A DNA stretch of 64,000 nucleotides from Microbacterium pullorum. Lineage in GTDB: Bacteria; Actinomycetota; Actinomycetes; Actinomycetales; Microbacteriaceae. The position numbers and the translations under genes were made by a program. The notes under the pieces are model-generated. The model made no database searches, was not told the origin of the DNA, and worked only from the letters and a program-made list of their open reading frames with translations. Location of the stretch: positions 416,378 through 480,377 of the forward strand of contig NZ_JACSQP010000002.1 of the NCBI RefSeq assembly GCF_014836535.1, read 5' to 3'. This document shows, piece after piece, positions 24,980 to 34,813 of this stretch (its first letter is position 1; every line of letters starts with the position of its first letter).

Positions 24980-26557
24980 GTGACCGCCGAGCCACTGCTT
25001 CCCACGGTGCCGACGTGGTACGACCGGGTGTCGACCCGCATCGCCGGCGACGACCGGCTGCGGCGTCGGCTCGGCTGGATCGTGCCGCTGGTGATCACCG
25101 TCATCGCCGGCATCCTGCGGCTGTGGAACCTCGGCCACCCCCACGAGATCGTCTTCGACGAGACGTACTACGTGAAGGACGGCTGGAGCCAGTGGAACCT
25201 CGGCTACCCGGCCACCTGGCCCGAGGATGCCGATACCGGCTTCGCCGCCGGCGACACCGACACGTTCACCTCGGTGGGCAGCTATGTGATCCACCCGCCG
25301 CTGGGCAAGTGGATCATCGGTGCGGGGATGGCTCTGCTGGGTCCTGACTCGCCGGTCGGCTGGCGCATCGGCGTGGCGCTGGCGGGCACCGCCGCCGTGC
25401 TCGTGCTGTACTTCGTGGCCCGTGCGCTCACCGACTCGCTCGTGTTCGCCGCGGTCGCCTCGGGACTCATGGCCGTCGACGGTCTCGCGATCTCGATGAG
25501 CCGGGTGGCGCTGCTGGACACGCCGCTCATGCTCTTCGTGCTGCTGGCGTTCTGGTTCGCGCTGCTGGACCGCCGGGGGCACCTGGACCGTCTGGCGGCG
25601 GTGGTCACCGCCCGCGGTGACGGCGGTCCGCTCACGTGGGGTCCGGTGCTGTGGAACCGGCCGTGGCTCGTGGCCGCCGGTACCGCCGCCGGTGCCGCGG
25701 CGGCGGTGAAATGGTCGGGCGCGTGGGTGCTCGCCGCGATCGGGATCTACGCCGTCGTGACCGATGCCCTCACGCGGCGGCGCCTGGGCGTGTGGCAGTG
25801 GCCGGTGGATGCCGTGCGCCAGGGAGCCGCGGCGTTCGTGCTGCTGGTGCCGGTCGGGGCGGCGGTGTACCTCGCGTCGTGGACCGGCTGGCTCGTCACC
25901 GACGGCGGATACGGTCGCCACACGGTCGACGCGTCGCCGGCGACCGGCGTGTGGGCATGGGTGCCGCTGCCGCTGCAGAACCTGTGGCACTACCACGAGG
26001 GCATGTACGCCTCGGCTGCCGGCATGGCCTCGCCCCACGGCTACGCGAGCCCCGCCTGGCAGTGGCCGCTGCTGCTGCGGCCGACGTCGATGTTCGCCGA
26101 ACGCACCGCCGACGGCGAGGCGGGCTGCGCCGCGGCGAACGGCTGCATGGCGGTGGTCTACAGCATGCCGAACCCGCTGGTGTGGTGGGCGGGCACCGCC
26201 GCCGTGCTGTTCCTCGTCTACCGCTTCATCATGACCCGGTCGTGGCAGGCGGCGTTCGTGCTCACCGGCATCGCGGCGACCTATGTGCCATGGCTGTTCT
26301 ACCCCGAGCGCACGATCTTCCAGTTCTACACGGTCGTCATCCTGCCGTTCGTGCTGCTGGCCCTCGTCCTCGCCCTGCAGGCGCTCGCGGATCCGGCGGA
26401 GGCCGATCCGACGCGCCGCCTCGCCGGGCGCCGCGTCGTGGCGGTGTTCCTCATCGTCGCCGTGCTGGTCTCGGCGTTCTGGTACCCGCTCGTCACGGCG
26501 ATGAGCGTGCCGTACGACTTCTGGCGCCTGCACAACTGGATGCCGGGGTGGATCTGA
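24980..26557 (+). CDS. pmt: Dolichyl-phosphate-mannose-type protein O-mannosyltransferase
   Basis: 525-residue multi-spanning GT39 enzyme that transfers mannose from polyprenyl-phosphate-mannose to Ser/Thr of exported proteins. The first extracytoplasmic loop carries FDETYYVKDGW with the catalytic Asp-Glu pair, followed by SYVIHPPLGKWIIGAGM; about ten further hydrophobic segments and the C-terminal RTIFQFYTVVILPF helix follow. Start GTG 24980 (VTAEPLLP) is preferred from promoter spacing; GTGs at 24971 and 24974 are in reach. Substrates could include the many Ala/Pro/Thr-rich secreted or membrane proteins of the neighbouring locus, but this is inference. Confidence 0.9.
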   Translation: MTAEPLLPTVPTWYDRVSTRIAGDDRLRRRLGWIVPLVITVIAGILRLWNLGHPHEIVFDETYYVKDGWSQWNLGYPATWPEDADTGFAAGDTDTFTSVGSYVIHPPLGKWIIGAGMALLGPDSPVGWRIGVALAGTAAVLVLYFVARALTDSLVFAAVASGLMAVDGLAISMSRVALLDTPLMLFVLLAFWFALLDRRGHLDRLAAVVTARGDGGPLTWGPVLWNRPWLVAAGTAAGAAAAVKWSGAWVLAAIGIYAVVTDALTRRRLGVWQWPVDAVRQGAAAFVLLVPVGAAVYLASWTGWLVTDGGYGRHTVDASPATGVWAWVPLPLQNLWHYHEGMYASAAGMASPHGYASPAWQWPLLLRPTSMFAERTADGEAGCAAANGCMAVVYSMPNPLVWWAGTAAVLFLVYRFIMTRSWQAAFVLTGIAATYVPWLFYPERTIFQFYTVVILPFVLLALVLALQALADPAEADPTRRLAGRRVVAVFLIVAVLVSAFWYPLVTAMSVPYDFWRLHNWMPGWI

Positions 26558-26578
26558 CGGGTCGGGTCCGCACCCCCG

Positions 26579-26584
26579 TAGGGT
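26579..26584 (+). promoter_or_regulatory. -10 element, leaderless first gene of the type VII-like locus
   Basis: TAGGGT, 6 nt (GGATCC), then the GTG at 26591. Confidence 0.6.
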
Positions 26585-26590
26585 GGATCC

Positions 26591-27565
26591 GTGTTCACCT
26601 ACAACGTGCCGTCCGAGACGGATGCGGCCGGCTTCGCGATGGTCGCCGACCGCTTTCTGCTCGTGCTCGCGGCCGAGGTCGGTGACCGGTTCGCGCTGGA
26701 GCTGTGGGAGATCCTCTCCGGGGGCGATGCCGCCCTGGAAGACGTCCTGTCGGCGCTGGCCGCCCGCGGCATCGAGCACCTGCCCGACTTCGCGCTCGTC
26801 GAACTCGTCGATGCGCGCACGAGTTCGGTGAGCGTCGCCGTGCGGGGGACGGCCGTGGCCCAGGTGCACGGGCCCGAGACCAGCACCCTCGCAGGCCCCG
26901 GCGTCGGCACGTGGGTGGAGGGGGCGGCCCAGCACGTGTCGAGCATCACCCTGACCCTCGCGGGTGGACCGACAGGTGCGCAGCTGCCGCTCGGCCGCGG
27001 CGTCGTCCGCGCCGACCGACTGCAGTGGGGCTCCATGCCCGTCGCCGCCGCACCGCCGCGCACCTCGGCGGCGCCGGCGGCCGAAATGCCCGCATGGGCG
27101 GCGGGCCTCGACGACGACCCCCTGACCACGACGGCGATGGACCGCGACGCACTGGCGGAGATGGTCGCCGGCATCACCGATGACCACACGCGGCTCGGCA
27201 CCGTGCGACGCCGCGGTCCGCAGCAGCCGACGCGCCGGTTCGTGCTCACCCTCGCCGGCGGGCGCGTGCTCGAACTCGACCTCCCGGTCGTGCTCGGACG
27301 GGCCCCGCAGCCGGCCGCGCACCCGGGTGCTCGGCTCGCGGCGCTGTCGTCGCCGCGACGCGAAGTCTCGGGCACCCACCTGGAACTGCGCCTCGACGGC
27401 GACCAACTGCTGGTGCGCGACCTCGATTCGACCAACGGCACGGTGGTGCGACACGCCGACGGCTCGGCGATGCTGCTGCGCGGCGGCGCCACCGCCCGCC
27501 TGACCGAGGGAGCGACCCTGGACATCGGGGACGGGAATGTCGCGCGGTTCCATGCGGCGCAGTGA
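26591..27565 (+). CDS. FHA-domain protein (first gene of the type VII-like locus)
   Basis: 324 residues. The N-terminal ~150 residues (VFTYNVPSETDAAGFAMVAD...) form an unassigned alpha/beta domain; residues ~225-320 are a forkhead-associated domain: VVLGRAP, VSGTHLEL, VRDLDSTNGTV, with the Arg, Ser, His and Asn of the phosphothreonine pocket all present. The middle is Ala/Pro-rich. It has no membrane helix and is probably cytoplasmic. It lies directly upstream of a membrane Ser/Thr kinase, a likely source of its phospho-ligand. Starts with a leaderless-type GTG. Confidence 0.82.
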   Translation: MFTYNVPSETDAAGFAMVADRFLLVLAAEVGDRFALELWEILSGGDAALEDVLSALAARGIEHLPDFALVELVDARTSSVSVAVRGTAVAQVHGPETSTLAGPGVGTWVEGAAQHVSSITLTLAGGPTGAQLPLGRGVVRADRLQWGSMPVAAAPPRTSAAPAAEMPAWAAGLDDDPLTTTAMDRDALAEMVAGITDDHTRLGTVRRRGPQQPTRRFVLTLAGGRVLELDLPVVLGRAPQPAAHPGARLAALSSPRREVSGTHLELRLDGDQLLVRDLDSTNGTVVRHADGSAMLLRGGATARLTEGATLDIGDGNVARFHAAQ

Positions 27566-27684
27566 GGTCGGATCCTGATTTCGGCTGCCGCCGCTGTGTG
27601 AGAAACTTCTAAGAATGCTGGATTCCGGGGGGTCCAGCACCGTCGCACCCTCCCCCGTCGACTTCCGCGTAGGTGAGGTGAGCG
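27566..27684 (+). promoter_or_regulatory. 119-bp leader of the first kinase gene
   Basis: Contains the most A/T-rich patch of the vicinity (27599-27616), a 6-bp stem GCTGGA/TCCAGC with a 10-nt loop (27617-27638), and the GGTGAGGTG ribosome site. It probably holds a promoter for the long operon that follows, but no hexamers can be assigned with confidence. Confidence 0.35.
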
Positions 27685-28824
27685 ATGGCGAACAGACTCC
27701 CGTCTGCACCCCCCGTGCTCGCCGGTTTCACCTACGTGCGCCCGCTCGGTACCGGCGGTTTCGCCGACGTGTTCCTGTTCGAGCAGAACCTGCCCCGTCG
27801 CCCCGTCGCGGTCAAGGTGCTGCTGGAGGACATCGTCGACGAGGGCCTGCTGCGCATGTTCAACGCCGAAGCCGACGTGATGGCGCGGCTGAGTTCGCAT
27901 CCGTCGATCCTCACCATCTTCGAGGCGAGCATCTCGGCCGACGGTAGGCCCTACCTCGTCATGGAGTACTGCCCGACGTCGCTGACCAACCGCTACCGGC
28001 GCGAGGTGATGCCGGTGGCAGAGGTGCTGCAGGTGGCGGTGAAGATCGCCTCGGCGCTGGAGACGGCGCACCGCTCGGGCCTGCTGCACCGCGACATCAA
28101 GCCGTCGAACATCCTCGTCACCGCGTTCGGCTCCCCCGTGCTCAGTGACTTCGGCATCGCCGCAGCCGTGAACGGTCGCGCCGGCGCCGACGAGGTCTTC
28201 GCGATGAGCGTGCCCTGGAGCGCGCCCGAGATCGTCGACGAGCGGGTCTCAGGCTCGATCCCCGCGGAGATCTGGGGGCTGGGAGCGACGGTGTACTCCC
28301 TGCTGGCGGGACGCAGCCCCTTCGAACGGGCCGGCAGCGGCCAGAATTCGCGGGATCAGCTGAAGGCCCGCATCCGCAAGGCCGCGTACACCCCGATCGG
28401 CCGTCCGGACGTGCCCGCCCGGCTCGAGGCGGTCCTCGCCCGGTCGATGAGCAAGGACCCCGCCGCTCGGCACGTCACGGCCGCCGAGTTCGCCCACGAG
28501 CTGCAGCTCGTGCAGCACGATCTGGGCCTGCCCCACACGGCGCTGGATGTCGCGGTGGACGAGTGGGCGATGGCGGGCACCGCGATCGACTTCCAGGACG
28601 ACCTCGCCCGCGGACCGGTGCGTCCGAGCGTCGAGCGCGTGTCGCGCCGGCCACCCCGGGTCACTCCCCAGCGCCGCAGCCGCACCGAGGGCACGGTGCT
28701 CGCCGGCGCCCAGCCGCGACGTCGCGCCGGTGTCTCCGCGCGCGTCGTGCTGCTCGCCTCCGCCGCCGTGCTCGTCGCCGGAGCCGCGGTGACCGGCATC
28801 CTGCTGCTGACCGGCGGGGGCTGA
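27685..28824 (+). CDS. Membrane-anchored Ser/Thr protein kinase 1
   Basis: 379-residue Hanks-type kinase: P-loop LGTGGFADVF (21-30), ATP-binding Lys44, catalytic loop HRDIKPSN (Asp137), DFG at 155-157, then a basic juxtamembrane linker and one C-terminal helix (~351-375) ending in a few residues outside. It therefore lacks any extracellular sensor domain such as PASTA. The following giant Ig-repeat protein begins 1 nt after the stop and may supply the extracellular part. A second kinase in the locus (43022-44575) shares the GGFADVF and PRR.VAVK motifs, indicating duplication. Confidence 0.9.
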   Translation: MANRLPSAPPVLAGFTYVRPLGTGGFADVFLFEQNLPRRPVAVKVLLEDIVDEGLLRMFNAEADVMARLSSHPSILTIFEASISADGRPYLVMEYCPTSLTNRYRREVMPVAEVLQVAVKIASALETAHRSGLLHRDIKPSNILVTAFGSPVLSDFGIAAAVNGRAGADEVFAMSVPWSAPEIVDERVSGSIPAEIWGLGATVYSLLAGRSPFERAGSGQNSRDQLKARIRKAAYTPIGRPDVPARLEAVLARSMSKDPAARHVTAAEFAHELQLVQHDLGLPHTALDVAVDEWAMAGTAIDFQDDLARGPVRPSVERVSRRPPRVTPQRRSRTEGTVLAGAQPRRRAGVSARVVLLASAAVLVAGAAVTGILLLTGGG

Positions 28825-28825
28825 G

Positions 28826-31800
28826 ATGTCCACCCCCGCTGCTGGTCGCGCGCGTCGCGGCAACTGGATCGGCGCCGCGGCCGTCAGCGCCGTGGTCGCT
28901 GTCGTGGCGACCCTCGCCGTGGTGTGGCCCGGATACGACGCCCAGCAGACACCGCTGGACGATGCCACGGTGTGGGCGATGCAGAACGGCGCGGGCAACG
29001 GCTACGCACGGGTGAACCTCGAACTCGGGGAACTGGACACCGTCAAACAGGTCGAGAACGGCAGCGCCCTCGCCCAGACCGACAGGCGGCTGTTCGTCTT
29101 CAGCGACGGCGGCACGCAGTTCGCCGACGTCGACATGGCCACCCCGCCCGACCTCACCACCGACGACGATGACGCGTTCGCCGCGACCCCTCCCGGCACC
29201 GCCGAGGTGGCCGCGGCCGGCGACTTCCTCGCCTACCGCACCGAAGCCGGCGCCGTGTACGGCGCGACCCTGTCCAGCGCGGGCCGCACCACGAGCATCG
29301 ACCCGTACGCCGAGGTCAGCGTCGAAGAGGGGCAGGAACGCCCCCGCTTCGTCGCGACGGCCGTCGCGGTCGACGCCGACGGCATCTTGTACGCGTACTC
29401 CGCCGAAGAAGGGCGGGTGCTGCGCGCCGACGCCGCGACGGGACGCATCCTCGGCGACGATACGACGGCACGCTCGCCCGCCGACGCCCAGCTCACCGCC
29501 GTCGGCGGCGCATGGGCGCTGCTCGACGAGTCCACCGGCGACCTGCAGGTGCGCGATCGCGCGGAGGAAGTGGCCACCGGCGCCGGCGCCGGCGCCGTGC
29601 TGCAGCAAGCCTCGACCGACGGCACGGGCGTATACGTCGCCGACGCGCAGGGCCTCGTGCAGGTGTCACTGGACTCGCTGACCGCCGCGCGCGTGCACAG
29701 CGACACCGCTCTGGGCACCGCCGTCGCACCCGCGACACTCGACGGCACCGTGTTCGCCGCCTGGCTGCCCGAGGGCGACGCGGGCGGCACGCTGTGGTCC
29801 AGCGACTCCGGTGAAGCCGTCGACCTGGACTACGCCGGCACCGACATCGGCGAGGGTCTCGACCCGGTCTTCGTGGGAAACGGGTCGCGCCTCGCGCTCA
29901 ACGAACGCCGCTCGGGGTGGGTGTGGACGGTGCCCGACGGGCAGCTCGTCCCCTCGTCGCAGGCGTGGGACCTCGAAGAACCGACCGAGGTCGAGCAGCA
30001 GAACGACGTGGAGGCCGAGCGGGTGCTCGATCCGAAGCCGCCCGTCGCCGTCGACGATGCGTTCGGCGTGAGGGCAGGCTCCGTGGCGGTGCTGCCCGTG
30101 CTGCTGAACGACCACGATCCCAACGAAGACGTCCTGAGCATCGACCCGGCCTCGGTGGAAGGGCTCGACCCCGCCTTCGGCACGGTGTCGCTCGCGGGTG
30201 CGCAGCAGCAGCTGGTGCTGCAGGTGGCCGACGACGCGAGCGGTTCGGCGACGTTGCGTTACCGCGCGACCGACGGCACCACGACGGGCGGGCTGCTCTC
30301 GGATGCCGCGACGGTCACGGTCACCGCCGTCCCCGACACGCAGAACAGCGCGCCGGTGTGGTGCGGAGTCGACGGGTGCCTGGCCACCTGGCCGTCTCCC
30401 ACCGTCGCGCCCGGCGGCACCGTGAGCGTCGACGTGCTCGACGGCTGGGTGGACCCGGAGGGCGACCCGATCTACCTCGCCGGCGCGGTGAACGACCCGG
30501 CGACCGGAGGCGCCGTCACGGCCGCGCCGAACGGCACCGTGACCTACCAGCATCCCGATCCGAACGCCGCCGAGGCCGTCACCGTGACGCTCGGGGTCAC
30601 CGTCTCCGATGCCCGAGGCGCCACGGCCGAGCGCCCGCTGAGCATCGGGGTGACCCCCACCCCCGAGCTCGTGGCGGAGTCCTTCGCCGTCGTCGGCGTG
30701 GTCGGGGAACCGGTCGCCGTCGACATCGCGCCGTACGTCAGCGGATCGACGGGTACCCTCACCCTCACCAAGGCCGTCGCCCTCGACGACGCCCGCTCCA
30801 CCGTGACCGCCAACGCGACCGGGCTGAACATGGTGTTCGGCGCGACCGAACCCGGGTCCTACCTCGTGCAATACACCGTGCGCGACGACCGCGGGGAAGT
30901 GAGCGGCGTCGTACGGGTGACGATGACCGGCCCCGACGCCGCAACCATCTCGACACCGCCGCTGACGGCGTTCGTGCGGCCCAACGAAGATGCCACCGTC
31001 GATGTGTTCCCCGCCGTCGCCAACCCGGCAGGTCTCGTGCTGCTGGTCAGCGACATCCGCCCGCAGAGCGACGCACTCTCGTCGTTGAGCGTCGATCTCG
31101 TGGGTCAGAGCATGCTGCGGGTGAGCGGGACGACCGACGACGGGCAGCCGGGCCGGCTCGGGGTGGTGCGCTACACCGTCTCCGACGGCACCGGCTCCGC
31201 CCGCACCACCGCCCAGGGTGAGCTGACCGTCATCCTGCTCCCCTCCCCCAGCGCCGATCCGCCGATCGCCGTCGACGACGCCGTCACGGTGCGTGCCGGT
31301 GCGCAGATCGACATCCCGGTGCTCGCCAACGACAGCGCCCCCGCGGGCGCCCTCATCGCGGTGGACCCCTCCCGCGTCGTCAACGAGAGCGATGCCGGGC
31401 TCGCGTTCGCCTCGAGCCGGGTGCTGCGCTACCTCGCGCCCCGCGAGCCGGGTGTCTACAGCCTCGGCTACACCGTCTTCCGGCTCGGCTTCCCCGACGT
31501 CGTCGACTCCGCCCGGGTCGTGGTCACGGTGATCGGCGACGACACCAACCAGGCGCCGGTCCCGCGCACCCTCGAGGGTCGGGTGCTGAGCGGTGCGACC
31601 GTGCGCATCCCGTTCAGCTCGTTCGAGGTCGATCCCGACGGCGACGCCGTGACGCTCGACCGCATCACCACCCAACCCGAGCAGGGCTCGGCGACGATCG
31701 CCGCCGAGGGCGATGCGATCGTCTACACCAGCCCCGAGGCCTTCAGCGGGCAGGTGCGCTTCGGCTATCAGGTGCGCGATGCGCAGGGCGCCACCGGTGC

Positions 31801-34777
31801 CGCCGAAGTGCGCGTCGGCGTGCTCGACACGCAATCCGATCCGAGCCCGGTCACCTACAGCGACTACATCCAGATCCAGGCGGGTGAGACCGCGGCGGCT
31901 GTGGTGCGGCCCGGCGACAACGACGTGGACCCCGGCGGGGGCGAGCTGGAACTGATGGCGGTGGAGCCCAACGCACCGCGCGACTCCGACGAGTTCACCG
32001 CGCTGCAGTCCCGGCTCGGGCCGATCGACGACGGCCAGGTGACGCTGCGTGCCGGCAACGAACTGGGCACGTTCTCCTACTCGTACACGGTGCGCAACGA
32101 CGCCGGCGACACCGCGATGGGCCTCATCGTGGTGAAGGTGGTGCGCGCTCCCGTCCCCGACTTCCCGATCGTGCGCGACACGTCCCTCACGATCGAGTCG
32201 CGGGAGGCGTTCCCGCGCGGGGTCGATGTGCTCAGCGGCAAGGTCTCGTGGAACGCCGGGGATGTCTCGGATCTGACGCTGTCGCTGTGGGGCTCGCACC
32301 CCGGCATCGAGGTCGACGGATGGCGGATTTCCGGAGCGGTCCCCGAAGAGACGCTGCTCATCCCGTTCGAGGTGTCCGGCACCGCGTTCGACGGCACCGA
32401 GGTGAGCTCCTACGGCTTCCTGCGCGTGCCCGGCGACCGCGACGTGCAGCTGAGCCTGCGCAGTTCGATGTCGTCGCTGGACGTGCGCGAGAAGGAGCAT
32501 GTCGACCTCGACCTCGCCCAGGCCGTCGCCGTGCCCGCAGGTCAGCAGCTCGTGGTCGGCAGCGGCGTGCGCGCCGGGGGTGCCCGCGCCGAGGCATCCT
32601 GCACACTCACCTCCGGCACCACCGTGCGCTACTCGGCCGGCACCGGCGCACCCTGGACCGACACCTGCATCGTGCCGGTGAAACTCGAGATCCAGGACGA
32701 GTACACCTTCCTCACGGTGCGCATCGATGTGGAGGCGGAGATTCCTCAGCCGGTGCTGCGCAGCGCCTCGATCGGGGTGAGCCCGGGCACCACCGTCGAG
32801 TACGACCTGCGCGACATGGTCGGCTGGACGGGCAAGGAGGACTGGGATGCCGTGCAGTACGCCGCCGCCTACCGGGGCGATCAGTTCGTCGTGACCCAGA
32901 ACGGCTCGCGCGTCACGGTCGCCGCGAACGACACCGCGCGCCCCGGCCGTGAGGAATCGGTCGCGGTGACCCTGCCGAGCCACCGCGACACGCCCGCGGC
33001 CAGCCTCATCCTCACCGTCGGACCGGCACCCTCCACGCTGCCCAAGGGCGGCAGCGCCGTGCAACGCTGCTCGCAGACCGGGGGCGCCACCTCGTGCACG
33101 ATCACCGTCATCGGGGCGGCGGGTGAGGTCAACCCGCTGCCGCGGACGCCGCTGACGCTCGTCTCGGCGACCGGCCCCGGCAACTGTGCGGGGGTGAGCT
33201 TCACCCGCGCCGGTGACACCGCCGTGCGCGCCTCGTGGGCGGCGGATGCCGCGGGCGCGGCCGACTGCACCGGCTCGTTCGTCGTGCAGGACGCACAGGG
33301 GCGTCAGTCCGCCGGCGACCGCAACGGTCAGGTGATCCTCGACCTGCAGGGCCTGCCGGCCACCCCCTCGCGCCTGAACTGGACCGGCTTCACCGCCACC
33401 GGCGTGACCCTGCGCGTGGTCTCGGATGCCGCGTCCTACCCCGCCGTCGAGGGCTACCGCATCACGACCGGCGGCCGCGTGGTCGCGACGTGCTCGGCAT
33501 CGGGCGAGTGCCCCGCGATCGAGGCGCCCACCGGTGAGCAGATCGCCTACGAGGCGCGGGCGTTCAACGCGGTCGGCGAATCCCGCGGCGCGGTGGGCAC
33601 CACGGCCTGGGCGTACCGCTCTCCCGCCGCCCCGACAGGCGCCACGTTCACCCCCACCCCCAACGGCAACGACGGCGGCATCGCCACGATCACGGTGACC
33701 GGCATCGACACCTCCGCGGGCTCCGTCCGCCTCACCGGCGGCACGGGGGGCGAAGTCACCGCTCCGGTGCGCGGCGACACGGCGATCTTCCGCGATTACG
33801 TCATCGGCTCCAACGAGCCCAAAACCCTCACTGCGACACCGCTCACGCGGTTCGAGCTGCCCCCGATCCCCGGGGGGTCGCAGACGGGCGGCTCCTACTC
33901 GTTCCAGGCGTACGGCATCGGCGCACCGGGGATGGACTTGACGGTCACCCCCTCCACCGGTGGCGAGCGCACCGTCACCGCCACCGCGCGGCTCACAGCC
34001 AACGGTGTCGGCAGCGACATCCTCGTGGGGTTCACCACGGGCGGTCGCTGCACCCCGACGCAAGGGGTGGGTGCCGGCGGCGGCACGGCCACCCAGGTGT
34101 TCGAACGGCAGGACCTGTGGCGGGAGGTCACCGTCACCGCGTGCGCCGTCACCGTGCGCGACGGGGTGCGGTTCGGTTTCACCGAGGCGACCGGCACCGC
34201 CACGCCGACCTCCGGCATCGACGCCCCCACCGGGCGCGCGCAGTACACCATCGACCCCGAGCCGACACGCAGCGGCAGCATCTACACGTGGAACCGTTTC
34301 ACCGCCGTCCCCGACCTCGATGTCGACCGCGCATTCACCCTGGTGTACCGCGCAGGAACCGCCGAGACCCAGGACTTCATCAACCTGTTCGCACTCGGGA
34401 CGAACCCGGGCGGCATCCAGGCCTTCGCCTGCATCGGCGTCTTCGGCTGCAGCTCGCCCGGCGTGGACATCACACCCACCGGCGCGGCGTACACGGCCCA
34501 GGCGAGCTTCCCCACGACCTGCCTGAGCGGCGAGGGTGCGCCGAGCGCCTCGGTCACCGCGCAATCCGCCGACCATGACGTGGCCGTGTCGACGGCGACG
34601 GATGCCGCCGGCGTCGACACCCACACCTACTCCCTGACGTGGCGGGGAGCCCTCACGGGCCTCGACGACGTCACGGTCACGCTCCCGTGCGCACCGCCGC
34701 CGCCGCCCGCGCCGGCGCCGGTCCCCACTCCGCCCGCGCCCGTCCCGACTCCGCCGCCCGCCGATCCCGCCCCCTGA
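28826..34777 (+). CDS. Giant membrane-anchored Ig-like-repeat protein
   Basis: 1983 residues. An N-terminal signal-anchor (~14-36) is followed by a ~350-residue region with beta-propeller-like periodicity (repeated VxxDADGxLYAYS, TGDLQVRD-type strands). About eight Ig/cadherin-like repeats span residues ~400-1310; the repeat hallmark is PPVAVDD...AGxxVxIPVLxND followed by YxVxD and VTV (seen clearly near 30030, 31255 and 31550). Fibronectin-III-like and further beta domains follow (1510-1900). The tail is Pro/Ala-rich (from ~1955). No LPXTG or other sorting signal. It could be the extracellular scaffold, adhesin or wall-spanning element of the secretion locus. The antisense strand also holds a ~2000-codon open frame, which is a composition artefact. 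Confidence 0.8.
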   Translation: MSTPAAGRARRGNWIGAAAVSAVVAVVATLAVVWPGYDAQQTPLDDATVWAMQNGAGNGYARVNLELGELDTVKQVENGSALAQTDRRLFVFSDGGTQFADVDMATPPDLTTDDDDAFAATPPGTAEVAAAGDFLAYRTEAGAVYGATLSSAGRTTSIDPYAEVSVEEGQERPRFVATAVAVDADGILYAYSAEEGRVLRADAATGRILGDDTTARSPADAQLTAVGGAWALLDESTGDLQVRDRAEEVATGAGAGAVLQQASTDGTGVYVADAQGLVQVSLDSLTAARVHSDTALGTAVAPATLDGTVFAAWLPEGDAGGTLWSSDSGEAVDLDYAGTDIGEGLDPVFVGNGSRLALNERRSGWVWTVPDGQLVPSSQAWDLEEPTEVEQQNDVEAERVLDPKPPVAVDDAFGVRAGSVAVLPVLLNDHDPNEDVLSIDPASVEGLDPAFGTVSLAGAQQQLVLQVADDASGSATLRYRATDGTTTGGLLSDAATVTVTAVPDTQNSAPVWCGVDGCLATWPSPTVAPGGTVSVDVLDGWVDPEGDPIYLAGAVNDPATGGAVTAAPNGTVTYQHPDPNAAEAVTVTLGVTVSDARGATAERPLSIGVTPTPELVAESFAVVGVVGEPVAVDIAPYVSGSTGTLTLTKAVALDDARSTVTANATGLNMVFGATEPGSYLVQYTVRDDRGEVSGVVRVTMTGPDAATISTPPLTAFVRPNEDATVDVFPAVANPAGLVLLVSDIRPQSDALSSLSVDLVGQSMLRVSGTTDDGQPGRLGVVRYTVSDGTGSARTTAQGELTVILLPSPSADPPIAVDDAVTVRAGAQIDIPVLANDSAPAGALIAVDPSRVVNESDAGLAFASSRVLRYLAPREPGVYSLGYTVFRLGFPDVVDSARVVVTVIGDDTNQAPVPRTLEGRVLSGATVRIPFSSFEVDPDGDAVTLDRITTQPEQGSATIAAEGDAIVYTSPEAFSGQVRFGYQVRDAQGATGAAEVRVGVLDTQSDPSPVTYSDYIQIQAGETAAAVVRPGDNDVDPGGGELELMAVEPNAPRDSDEFTALQSRLGPIDDGQVTLRAGNELGTFSYSYTVRNDAGDTAMGLIVVKVVRAPVPDFPIVRDTSLTIESREAFPRGVDVLSGKVSWNAGDVSDLTLSLWGSHPGIEVDGWRISGAVPEETLLIPFEVSGTAFDGTEVSSYGFLRVPGDRDVQLSLRSSMSSLDVREKEHVDLDLAQAVAVPAGQQLVVGSGVRAGGARAEASCTLTSGTTVRYSAGTGAPWTDTCIVPVKLEIQDEYTFLTVRIDVEAEIPQPVLRSASIGVSPGTTVEYDLRDMVGWTGKEDWDAVQYAAAYRGDQFVVTQNGSRVTVAANDTARPGREESVAVTLPSHRDTPAASLILTVGPAPSTLPKGGSAVQRCSQTGGATSCTITVIGAAGEVNPLPRTPLTLVSATGPGNCAGVSFTRAGDTAVRASWAADAAGAADCTGSFVVQDAQGRQSAGDRNGQVILDLQGLPATPSRLNWTGFTATGVTLRVVSDAASYPAVEGYRITTGGRVVATCSASGECPAIEAPTGEQIAYEARAFNAVGESRGAVGTTAWAYRSPAAPTGATFTPTPNGNDGGIATITVTGIDTSAGSVRLTGGTGGEVTAPVRGDTAIFRDYVIGSNEPKTLTATPLTRFELPPIPGGSQTGGSYSFQAYGIGAPGMDLTVTPSTGGERTVTATARLTANGVGSDILVGFTTGGRCTPTQGVGAGGGTATQVFERQDLWREVTVTACAVTVRDGVRFGFTEATGTATPTSGIDAPTGRAQYTIDPEPTRSGSIYTWNRFTAVPDLDVDRAFTLVYRAGTAETQDFINLFALGTNPGGIQAFACIGVFGCSSPGVDITPTGAAYTAQASFPTTCLSGEGAPSASVTAQSADHDVAVSTATDAAGVDTHTYSLTWRGALTGLDDVTVTLPCAPPPPPAPAPVPTPPAPVPTPPPADPAP

Positions 34778-34813
34778 CCGGCGCCCGACGCTCCCCACCC
34801 CCGAGAGGACCCC

